From NCBI GenBank assembly GCA_022836615.1, contig MU405217.1, forward strand, positions 310,001 through 374,000: a DNA stretch of 64,000 nucleotides. The letters are read 5' to 3'. A model generated the notes under the pieces. The model was not told where the DNA came from and made no database searches. It worked only from the letters and a program-made list of their open reading frames with translations. Each line of letters begins with the position of its first letter. Within the stretch, counting starts at the first letter, position 1. The position numbers and the translations under genes were made by a program. The stretch comes from Annulohypoxylon bovei var. microspora (lineage: Eukaryota; Ascomycota; Sordariomycetes; Xylariales; Hypoxylaceae). This document shows, in pieces, positions 1 through 11,400 of this stretch.

Positions 1-627
1 GTCCAGGCGTCCAACTGCAGCTCATACTACACTTTTCCCCTTTTCCCTTACAAGCCCTTCAGCCCTCTAGAACTACATGTTGGCAATAGGATGGTGACTT
101 CCATATTGGTCTAATGATGACCGCCATCTATACACACCCACCTGTTACTCTAGCCCAAGAAGATATTCTTTCTAACAAGGTCATCTCTTGATTTATTGTT
201 GCGGCGAAGACTTCGAGGCACTCTACCAACTGATGCTACCGCGCCAAAGTCGTAACAAACAAGGGCCCTCACAGATATATCCGTTCGCTCATTTTCAAAG
301 GTAGTTCACGAGCCAGATTCTTGTCTATAAATTACACCTTTCCACCCACTACAATATCCAATCTCGTTTCTCATCATCACACACTTCAACTACATCCTCG
401 TCACCTAAACCAACTCATAGTTACAACTACCCTTACATAATATCAGCTACTCGATCGAAGCCACTTAAGCCGTTCTATCAAACATAACCGTTTTCATCAA
501 AGATCGAGAATATCGGTTCGTTCCCACCGCGTGAACCAGCACGGAACTTTACTGACCTTGAATCTAATAGATTCAAATCTTCAAACCGAATCTTCAAGCA
601 ACTACATCATCAACAAAAGCATCCAAG
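1..627. other. Upstream region of small gene at 628
   Basis: No coding region is supported here. A TATA-like TATAAAT lies at 326-332. It is followed by a long pyrimidine- and CAA-rich stretch (about 340-620), which is typical of a fungal promoter and 5' leader and points into the small reading frame that begins at 628. Confidence 0.4.
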
Positions 628-780
628 ATGTGCAAAGTCTACTACATCAAGTACTCGTGCGGCCACGACGAGACCAAACATGTGCCTTGCGCTGAATCGC
701 CGAACACATTTGGATCATGTTCTACAGGTGCCGAACCTAAAAACGAAAACTACGATGGCCCATGTGATAACTGTGCCTAA
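628..780 (+). CDS. Small cysteine-rich protein (50 aa), function unknown
   Basis: This is a 50-codon frame from ATG 628 to TAA 780. The protein has six cysteines (residues 2, 11, 21, 31, 46, 49) and a Tyr-Ser-Cys-Gly-His motif at residues 9-13, spaced like a small zinc-binding or disulfide-bonded domain. From memory, short fungal proteins beginning Met-Cys-Lys/Arg with a Cys-Gly-His element after about ten residues are common in Pezizomycotina, with no known function. No signal peptide is visible, so it is probably not secreted. A TATA-like box about 300 bp upstream and a CA/CT-rich leader support real transcription. It stands alone in a gene-poor stretch. A spliced extension at either end cannot be excluded. 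Confidence 0.5.
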   Translation: MCKVYYIKYSCGHDETKHVPCAESPNTFGSCSTGAEPKNENYDGPCDNCA

Positions 781-3700
781 TAGAAGGCACGTTTTCTTTG
801 AATATGGCTACTACACTTTATCATTTGCTGACTTGCATCTCAGCTTAGGCACATATTCATTACGGAGTTAACAAGAACATGATTAAATATACGATTGGTG
901 GGCGAGCACGGGTGTAGGATGGAAGAGCGTTTTGCGAGCAATCGCATCGATACCTCAATTTCTCTATGTCATCTATTTCAAGTTTCAAAAGTCTGGCCTG
1001 GAGTCAGGATTCAACGGTACCGCACGCGCGCACTCTCTGTCTCATAGAGTGGCGGACCTAGTCTGACAATTCTTTCTTTGTCTATTCGGAAGCAATTCGA
1101 TTCGGAACCCACGATACAGGGACCAGAGAGAGGCGGGTTACTGAGGGGATCTGGAGGGTTATTGTGTGTTTGGTGGTGGGATAGTTTCAGACAGCCCTTC
1201 GTCTTCTATGAATTGCATTACTATTTTTTCACTCTACCATGATGCTTTCTAGCAAGTGTTCACCGAAATTCGCGTTGAATGGCATGGCAAGGACGGCTAA
1301 CGACATGACATCAAGTTGCGGTAATACGTGACACAACTCAACCTGGCATACGGTAGCATACCTACGGAAAGGAAGTTTAGCGGCCACATCCGCGGTCAGA
1401 AGCATCTACCCGAAGGCACAGGTAATCAATGCAAGGCAGAGGACGTATCATTACGTCGAGAGAAAAAGAGAAGCCTTGCTATGCCGGTTGGGTCGCAATG
1501 CACGGAACCTTTAACCTTTAGGGCCATGGGACTAACAAAATGTCATTGGCGGCCAACACGAAACAGATCATCTTTGACTAAGTTCATCCTGTGATAAAAG
1601 CTGACGTTGAGAAGAAATTGCGCCGCATTAGAAAGAATCCTACGGTGGACTTGGGCTAAATTGCAGATAACGAGGTGCGACTCGCAGCTGTGTTGTATCA
1701 TGTGATTATTGAGGTGCGAAAGGGGGGGGGAGAAGAAAGAGTTTTTTTTAAAAAATAAAAAAAATTAATGGACGACTAACCATTGGGTGTTCTTCGTTAG
1801 GCGTCAATCACCTAACCCAGATCAGGTAGTTACTTGTATGATAAACGTTCGGTAGCATATCCCTTGCGTGACTCCAAAACCATAAACCATGGATGAATAC
1901 TTTATAATCGGCAGTTGCATATATGGGGTATTTAGGTAACTTCCTCGGTACCTACCTTCTTAGGTACCTATGTAGATACCTATGTATGTATATGGAAGGT
2001 GGTACCGTTTCTTACTTAGAGCCGCGAACACTAGGTATGTCTGTACCCAGGTACTTGAGTAATTTAGGTACGTACTGTGTAGATACTGCTATAAAAGATC
2101 AAGATAAGAGGTAATATGTATGTATAGAGTTGCTCGACACGCTTAGAGGGATATGGAAATAGAATTAAGGGGTTGGTCAGATCTCATTTTTTCCCACGTC
2201 CTTCTCATCTCTGTTTCTTAAAATTGACTTGCATCCCCCACACATCCAGAACCACACAACGTTTCGCCCCTGGCAGAGAAAGTGCCTAGATCACTAATTC
2301 GGTCAGATTTAATCCGCATCCGGACTAATGGTCACGTATTTAGCATGACCCTTTGCTCACCGCGGTTCACCAGCCAATTGCGACCCTACACCAGCGCCAA
2401 CGCCGTGGATATCGCGCTTAGCAACATGACTTCGCCATCAAGCATGTACTTCGGGCCGACGGCCGCCTGATTTGATGTCTATTGCCGTCACATTTTCATC
2501 GCAACTCTACTTCACTGACTTGTCTACTTGTTAAGATCGGGTTGTAGTCGGTGGAGATGGGAGGAGGGCTCATGGCTAACACTGGCTCTTTACTCGCTGG
2601 CCGCGCCATCTTCAATTGCGCGTTGGCCCGTTCGTGCGGCCCGGTGCCGGCAGATACGATATGACCATTCATTGTGTTCTATCAGCATACAATTTCGGAT
2701 TACACAGCATTTTACGAGCTTTTTAGTTTCCTTCCCGAGGCAACCTACGCCTGTCTCCCCTTAACCTTTCCCTCTTTTGTCTTTTTCCTATCCTACCTAG
2801 GTATACTAATGTATCCCGACCTATCCTCTCCCATTCCGTTGCCAACGTTGTACTACTCGAATAAGCCCTTGCTACCTGTCATGCAACCTATCGTTTCTAC
2901 TTATTCAGCTACTTTTAAACCCAAGACTCGGGCCATTCTGGACAGCTGCGTCTACGAACCCAATTGGGGTAATGTGTCTACCGAACAATGTGAAATGTCA
3001 AACCAACAACTGACGACTTAAACGGACTATTCGCTTAGTTTAGTTGAATTAAATCGGCAAATCAATAGCTGACAAGTAATAGCGGTTTCATCTTCGATTT
3101 TCCTCCGGAGCACACGGCTTACACAAAAATGTCCGGTGTAGCGTAAAGAGATAATCGCTCTTCCTCGACTACCAACATCGGGGGCTGTCGAAAATAGTAG
3201 CCCTGGAAACAATGTTGCGTAAGTAAAGCAAGGGCTGGGTATAATTTACTTGAATAGCACAGAGATACTATTGACTCTATACTTCTACACTACCTCAGCC
3301 TAGGAACCCTTCGTAGCGCAAGTAATGGATACCTTCGCCGTTCTGTCAGGTATTGCCAACAATTCTTCCGTCATAGATCGACCAGAGCGGGTTCCTTCCC
3401 GTCAAACCTGGTAATCTATCCCGATGAAAAGAGCTATCATTACCCCTGCATTTATCCCACTTCATGCACGAACATTACAGCTTGAGGATACTAAGAAGGT
3501 AGTCAAAACGTGTGCGGCGGCTACGGCGTGTCGGCCGCCAATGAAATTATCTAAGGCTATTCAGAACCTTGGAAGCCTTGGGAGGCTTTCACGATAGTTC
3601 CAACTTGGAGAACAGGAGGGGTGTGAATTACCTGGTTAGTCTACCAACATCAATTTGATTTTACTCCTAGGACTATAAGCTAGGGCTAAATCTGACATAG

Positions 3701-6700
3701 TTATAGGTAACTTACATGTTTAAAGCCCCTAAACCCCTGAGTCATATTTGGCTTCAAATTAATCTTATAGGAGCACTACGGCCGAAGAGCACTTCAGGTC
3801 GCGGATTGGTCGACTGCACTACATGAAGTCACATTAGGCTTCCCCTATAATCTAAGCTCATCGAACTCGCCCTGTCAGCCTTGTATCAAAGTTGTAGGGC
3901 GTCCAACCGAAAGCCAGGCTTCCGAGTTTGGCTTTAGGGTTGCACCCAGGCACCCGGGGAAGTTCTCTTTTTCTCGTGCATCTAGACAGGGGCAGGGGTC
4001 AGGGAAGCAAAGGGAACCTTGGAAACGTGCAAGTTCCACAATCGCGCGAAGCGCCGTCCTCAACCTTATTGGCCAATCCAGAGCGGGCTTAGACTCGCGG
4101 GTGTTAACTAACCATTGACGATAACGATCAATCAACAGCTGTCAACCTAATCATTCGCTCTACTGATGATATCATATCACCATATCATCATATCAACTTC
4201 AAGTCACCCGATGAGTCAACTATACGGCGCGGCATTCTTCCAATGCTAGATACCTAACTAATCAAATCATCCTGAGACATCAGTCTCCCTGCAAATGATT
4301 CCACCTTGTTTCGGGTCGGCTTTGACATCTCTTGGTTTACCAGTACGGCATCTTGACTACTGATGACACCCTACCGCATAATCTAGGTGGTTATGGTGTT
4401 GTGCTGAAGCACAGCTGCATACTGACACGGCACCATCACTCAACTCGGCATAGCATCAAATAAGGCAGGATCTCTCGTCTGAGGTCTTACAACAGCCGCT
4501 AGATATTTGTTCTTATGTCTTCATTGCTTCCGAAGTTACATTGCCTCCGTTCGCCTCTTTAAACTCGTTGGAAGACAAGGTGTCTTCACCACGCCTTGTA
4601 TGCTATCAGGTTTAATGAGTAAGTCTTCTTGCCGATTTTCGTATTCTTGTCGAACTTGCCCGTCAAGTATCAAGGTGACTTAAAGCCCGAAAACCTTCCT
4701 ATCCTTTCGACCTATTATGGTTGATCAGGGGGAAATTTCTCCTGTGGCACTTGGACAGCGCAGAGCTTCCAAACCATACACGTTATCTCGCAAAATATCT
4801 AGCTTGGTGTAGCTTAACTCTCATAGCTACTTCCTTCTAGGCGCGCCCTCCTTGCTGTCAATCGATTCGGAACTTGGCATGTTTCGAAGAGAAATGCTCT
4901 AAATTTTGTCGTTGCTGTCTTAATTTCTCGGGTTACCAAGAAATGAACCCCTGAGGAGGATCTATTTTATTACTTTTCAGGTCGTTTATTATCATACTCT
5001 TGTCGTACCTCTCTAGCAATATCTGTGTGGTGGCTATATTGCACAACGTAGGTAGGTATCTAGTGAAGCTTACCCTTCAGGATACCAAATGAAAACCCGC
5101 GGATACTGAGTTGCTTGATCTACGTAACCATCATTTTAATTGTTCTAATATAGTCTTCCCTAAAGACCTCAGCTAAACGTAGCGGGAGGGCAAGTAAGCA
5201 TACCGATTATCTCGCAGTTCCATAGCTAACTGCCCGGTCTATGTCGAACTTCGTTACTAAGCTCGGTCAATCTTCGAATTTATTCCAATATAGGGCATAT
5301 AATTCTTAGTGCGTATCAATCAGCAGGGGCTTCCGTTCCCGTGTAAGGATTCCGAGGCGAAAGCTACTCACTGTCTTGAGTCGCATGTTGTATGTGAAGT
5401 TGGTGAGATTCTTCATCTGCGGGAGCAGTACAACACATCTAACAATCTTCAGAAAGCCTATAACCCGAGGTAATATATTGGCTAGGTAATTTCATTCGAT
5501 TGTCGTCTTACTAGGAATAAGCTATGCTAGCAGATCTCGAAAACGAAGAAGGATCTCCGAAGATCAGAACAACCCTTCATCTCAGCCGCAGCTGTCTTAT
5601 ATGCAAGCATTCAACTCCCAAATCGATCCAATCAAGGATTTGTGTGTAGGTAGGATCTCACTGCATGGAAGAAGGTAAAAACTCTCAGCATTACGTACAG
5701 TCATTCTCTATTGCTGACGATACCTAAAGCTCTAGTTTCTATGTGTATCTCCGCACCAATTAAATGGCGATTGCGGAGTTAGCGGATTTATAATACTCCC
5801 AAGGCAATATCAAGCTACACAATACTTTGCGGACGGATGCGCCGATATGAACATAGGCAAAGAAGGATTCATGAAAAGGAATAGTTAGTTTTATAATCAC
5901 CATCTAATTGTCACCAACAGTATACATACTTTAGCTGACGGACATTTTAGCTTAGCCATGTCTATAGACACGCCGGGAGCCTATCGATACTCCTGCATGT
6001 TAAATCCTTCTACACGTGCCTTACCACTGCTACGCCGTCGATCAACTTTGCATCTCACGGAACACAGCGCAGGTACTGAGTTAAATAACTCAATATGGGA
6101 AGGAAGGAAGTCTAGAGCAACGACCCCAGATTCAGATGAGCGTCCTGCACAACTCGGGCGTTCATCCGTCATGAAACAAGATGAATTCCAAATAAGTTAG
6201 TGCCTATCTCATATTTAGCTTCTAGCGCGCCTTACAGACGCGACATCTCACCTATGCCAAATAAATTCGCACCAAGGGCATCTTTGGCATATAAGCAAAG
6301 GAAGGAGCTAAACCACACGGCGGACCTAGCCGCCAACAACTCTACTAAGAAAAGCAGTTCTCGAATCTAGTATACACACCTAGCTAGATAAGCTCTGTTT
6401 CCAGTCGAAGCGTGATTTACTAGCTGACTTGGCTAACGCAACGAGGCAGTCACGGGATTCTATAATTATACGAGGCTAGATCGGCCGCTTCGTTGGATTC
6501 CGACCGTTGGGAACTACAGTTACATACATACGCATATACGTAGATACGATGTAGATGGCGTTGTACAATAAGCCTCACCCCCCAAGCTGCCGGCAGGCAT
6601 TCTCATAGGGCTACCCGCAACTACCGCTCGCGGGATCCGAACCCCGGCTTCATACATATGTATCCAGCACACCATCTTCCCAGCCTTACGACCCCAGATC

Positions 6701-8419
6701 CCAAATCTGGCGCGCCAACCCCGATGCGTTTTCGGCGAATCTTACGTTGGGAAAAAAACGGGCAGGCAGCTTCTTCGCCCGCGGACGATCCTCGCGGTTT
6801 GGGGGCCGAAAAGGTGATCTCCTTCCCTAATCCCAAAGAGGACCCAGGGCACCAGGGTACGGATCTGCCATGTGACGCACGAGAATGCATGTCATTCTTT
6901 GTTCTTGCTTCCTTTTTTTTAAAAAAAAAACAAGGTTGTCGTACAGCGGCGGAGGATTCCCACGCTCACGTGTACGCCATGTGGCCGAAGCATGCAGGTA
7001 AGAAAGGCCGTGGGATGGTGCATGCCCAGGGCAAGTAAGAGGGTCTCTACGCGCCGGCCGCCACCCACGGCTTACCTACAGGTACCTAACACGACGTACC
7101 TGCTTCTCCCACCACCCGCCCTATTCGTCCAGCCGGGCTCAGAACCGGGTAGCGAAGAACTTGAAACAAGCGCTCGCTTTCGTTCACCACCCGTCAAATC
7201 AAATCAAGCAAAAAAGTCTCCATCCCTTCAACTACCTACCCACTTATCCTTCTTAGTCAACCGGACCCGGTCTCATCTTGGGGCCGGGCCGGGCCAAAGA
7301 AGAAGAAGAAAAGAAGAAAAAGTAAGGCGAGATCTATGTCCGCAAATCCCGCAGCTGAGCTGTAGCCGCGCGGCGCAAAGAGAAGAAAAGAAAAGAAAAG
7401 AAAAGAGAATTAACCTCGAAGAGGACTACGGCAGGTAGGAAAGTGCGTCGGGTGGAGAAGAGGGATCTTACAACCTTTTCGTTAGCACCGCGGCGCTGGC
7501 GGACATAGGACACCTTGAAACAAGCAGCCCCAACCTAGGTTGAACGTGGTGGCATCTCGGACAGAATACGACGTCGTCACGTAGTATGCTACGTAGGTAG
7601 GTAGGTAGGTAGTTAGCGAAGCGTGTATGTATGCGTGTGGCGAGGACGCAACCGTGGGCTGTATCTAAGATACGTAGGAGTAGGCACCTAGATAGCAATC
7701 TTAAACACCAAACATCAAACATCGAACTCCAGTCTGCCATCAATCTAAGAAATAGGGATAAAATTTACTTTTATTACTATCATACCGGGCATTCAACAAC
7801 CCCTTACTACTACTACTTCGTCGACTTAATTAGCCCCTCGAAATCATTATTGAGGGGCAAAGCCGAGCTACGTAATTACGCCCGACATAGCACCAGGGTA
7901 TTATTACAATGAACAAACCTGCGTTTTGGTATAAAGGCCTCGCATTCACTATCTGCAGTGTAGTTGGCCCTATCTGCCCGTCCCACCGCAACGACTCAAC
8001 CAACTTCGTAAGTTCTCGTCTCGTCATCGTCTCCACTGAACCCTCCCTAGACGACTAGTAAAACTTGCTTATGTCGGAATGTCAATCTGCCGCCCTTGAT
8101 TCGCGTCGGGGGAGAGTTAAAAAAAACAAGAACAAAAAAAGCAAGAACACGAAAATCAATCCTGCCTCTACTAGTAGTGTACAGCGTAAACCAGAGAAGA
8201 AATTTAAAAACCGTTGCCCTTTCGCCTAGAACTTTTCGGGGTTTGTAGCTTTTCTTTCTAGTCTTGTGTCGATGCCAAAGGTGAATGTCTCCTTCCTTGA
8301 TGATGCATTATGCCTCCTGTGGAAGCTAAGTAAACGGGTAGAAAAGAGAGGAACGATAACTCCTAAATGCGATTGTGAAGAATACGCATGATGCCAGGTT
8401 TATAATATGCAAGATAGAA
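781..8419. other. 7.6 kb gene-poor region
   Basis: I find no convincing protein or RNA gene here. From about 4,140 to 5,950 all six frames are dense in stops, with no frame over 60 codons. This stretch is rich in TA dinucleotides and CTAG/TTAG words, as expected of old decayed DNA. From about 6,600 to 7,450 GC content rises and frames lengthen (126 and 148 codons on plus), but they overlap one another, run through purine-only tracts (7,300-7,410) and show no family signature. GGTACCTA-type motifs occur near 1,930-2,070, 2,800, 5,050, 7,080 and 7,590. A homopolymer T/A junction lies at about 6,911-6,930. Confidence 0.5.
7593..7612. repeat. (GTAG)5 microsatellite
   Basis: Five exact GTAG units occur in tandem in the gene-poor region downstream of RPB1. 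This is the simplest local expansion of the GGTA/TACC motif found in nearly every intergenic stretch of the window. Confidence 0.9.
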
Positions 8420-11400
8420 CTAATCGTTCTTTGGAGAAGTAGGAGAACTGGAGTTATCGGTTAGCATCGCTATGAATTCGTATAGTGGGGGCTGATACAT
8501 ACAACTTCGGGCTGGTACTCCCACCGGCACCAGGATCCTTAGGGGACCACGTAGGAGACTGTATAATGTTAGCAAGAAAGGATAACTATGATAATTGAGA
8601 ATTGGGACGAACCGTAGGCGAGTACTGAGGACTCGTTGGCGACTGCTGTGTTCTTCCACCTCCGTAGTTTGGACTCGTAGGAGAATAGTTCATTGGAGAA
8701 GTCGGCGAATAATTAGGTGATACGGGGGAGAAAGTAGGTGATGTGGCTCCCATATGGTGATTAGGTGACGTTGGGCTGTACGTAGGACTTGTTGGAGAAT
8801 AATTCGGCGACGTGGGAGAGTTCATGCTAGGAGACGTGGGAGAGTAATGTCTAGGAGATGTAGGCGATGTGGGCGAATACGTCGGTGATGTGGGACTATA
8901 AGTAGGGCTCGTTGCCCCTGCACCTCTGAATTGAGGCGAACTTGGAGAGAAAGACGGAGAAGACGGACTGAACCGTGGCGAGCTGTCGTAGCGGGTTCCC
9001 ATCATCGGGGACGTAGGAGAATAGCTACCACCGGGTGAGGTGGGTGAGTAACCTCCACCGCCATAGCTGCTAAAAGGTGACGAAGGTGACGCGCCACCAG
9101 AGAATGGACTGGTAGCACCAGGGCTTCGTCCACCGTACGGGCTCGCACTACCGAACCCCCCGTACTCTGTTCCGAAGCCTGAAGGCGAGTCGGAGCCGGC
9201 TCCAACAATCGGCGAGAAATTACCAGCCCCCAACGTCGGCGACGCAAGGGATATTCCATAACCGGAATCCGCCATTGGCGATCCGGTATCGTATGGGGTT
9301 GCTGCACCTTCCATCGGACTTCCCTTAACAGTCATACCAGGCATCAGACCCATTCTGGAATTATCGGAAATAACTGTTTCGAGCATCTTGGGATCCAAGA
9401 AAACGTCCATGTGGCCGGTACCCATGGGGGCAAGTTGACCAAGCATGACGTTCTCTGATATACCCCTACAGTCGTCGAGCTCACCCATAGCAGCGGCTTC
9501 TAAGAGAATTTCAACCGTTTCCTCGAATGAACATCTCATCAACGCGCCAGTGTCGGCTCGGTTGATACCATGACGGGTAACGGCAGCGATGCTACCTCTG
9601 TATGTCATGACATCGACCAAGAGAGTAAGGTGACGCTCATTGACGTATGAACCATCAAAAGCAAGCACCCTTCTCAGTTCGTTTAGAAGCGCAAGTCGCG
9701 CAGCTTCAATTCCAAAGACCTCGACGGTTTGCCACAAGTCGTTGGAGTTGGTACGTCTCGAGTCCACTCCGGGAATCGCAAGGACTTCTCGCAAAGCTGT
9801 ACCCGTAGTATCGAGATACCACTCGTCGCATAGAGGTGTGTCCTTTGCCTGGATCATGGCACCATGCTTATCTATTGCGATTCGGGTTCCCTTATTCAAG
9901 AAAGCACGCTCGATTCCCCTGATTCCTCGCAGAGTAAGATTCTCTAGAAGATGTTCGCCTAGACGCTTGAGCATCACATCGTCCTCGATAGTCTTGTCGG
10001 GGTCATCCTTATCCTCAGGCATTGGACGAATACGAATCACCTGCTGATCCGCGTTATTATCACTACAAATAACCGCCAGATCACTCGGGTATTCTTCCCG
10101 AAGACGGATGGCCACATCCTCTACAGTGAGGCCCTTATCGAGCATCTTTTGTCTGTCCAGAACGAAGCGAAGCAACCATCGCGATTGTCTCTCAATCTGA
10201 GGCTGGCTGTCGTCAGGTAACAAGAAATACGACGTCACAAAGTCTTCGTCCTCCGGAATCTGCGTCGAGTCAATTTCGGGGTCGTAGTAAATTTCGGTCA
10301 TCGCCGTAACGGAGCGGAGATTGGTGTGTTCAACTACACTACGAAGTGTCTTCGCGTGTTCCTGGGAAGTATTTCCGTCTAAGTACACCATCATCGAGGG
10401 AGTTTTGATATTGCTAGCGACGTTAAGAATCTCCTTCAGACGCGGAACACCGAGAGTAACGTTCTTCGAGGAGATACCAGTGAAATGGAAGGTGTTAAGG
10501 GTCATCTGCGTGGCAGGTTCACCAATCGACTGCGCAGCCAACACACCGACCATCTCACCGGGACTCACCATTGACTTAGACCAACGGGTTTCCAGCTCAC
10601 CCATGATGTGTCGGAAAGCCAACTTGCTTAGCCTGTGCTGAACCGCAAGGCGCTTGAAAGCCAATCGCGAACGCAGCAAGGCCTTGAAAAGCTTCGTTGC
10701 GTTATCATTAGCCTCTACTGAGACATCATCTGTACCGCGAACCATAATCAGCCGGTCTAGTAGACCCTGCACTACGGGAATGACGTCCTGAGGGGAGAGG
10801 TTGCTTCGCTTGGTATCATCGACCTTAAGAAGCTTCTTGGACGACTCGATCAACCGACCAATATTGAGAGGAAGCTGAAACATATCCTCAAGCTTCTCAG
10901 AATTCTTCTTCAAATCTCGAAGGAAGTCACGATCCCGACAAAGGGCTTCCCATTCCGAGTCAAGAAGTTCCTGAACATGCATGTCGCCAACGAGATCCTG
11001 GCCATACTCTAGTGCGTCAAGCACAGGTGCACGAACACCTTCCATGACGTCCAGACGGTACCGGTCTTCGAAGTCGGCTTCTTTCAAAACCCAATGATCC
11101 ATAGGCTGTTTCTCGATATACATCGCATCGAGACCATCCTCTCCGTAGACGAACTGAATGATGTCGCCAAGCGAATTACGAACGGTTCCGTCGTATCGTG
11201 CACAGACGTCTTCGAGGGCCTTGACAAGACGACGCTGGATGTAACCAGTTTCGGCCGTCTTGACGGCTGTATCGATTAGACCTTCACGACCAGCCATAGC
11301 GTGGAAGAAGAACTCTGAAGGCGTTAAACCACGCAGATAAGAGTTCTCGACGAAACCACGGGCTTCGGGCGAGTAATCGTCCTTGGTGAAATGAGGTAGA

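Noticed and set aside
6600..6720. tRNA-like GGGGTTCGGATCCC on the minus strand
   Set aside because: It resembles a T-arm, but no A box or acceptor stem can be found at tRNA spacing on the minus strand.
6658..7438. Two plus frames of 126 and 148 codons
   Set aside because: They overlap, run through purine tracts and tandem AAGAA runs, and carry no recognisable motif. The GC-rich block is more likely regulatory.
8420..8659. Separate 79-codon minus gene downstream of RPB1
   Set aside because: It is a shadow frame. Its last codons coincide with the true RPB1 terminal exon, and the rest lies in RPB1 introns and the other CTD frame.
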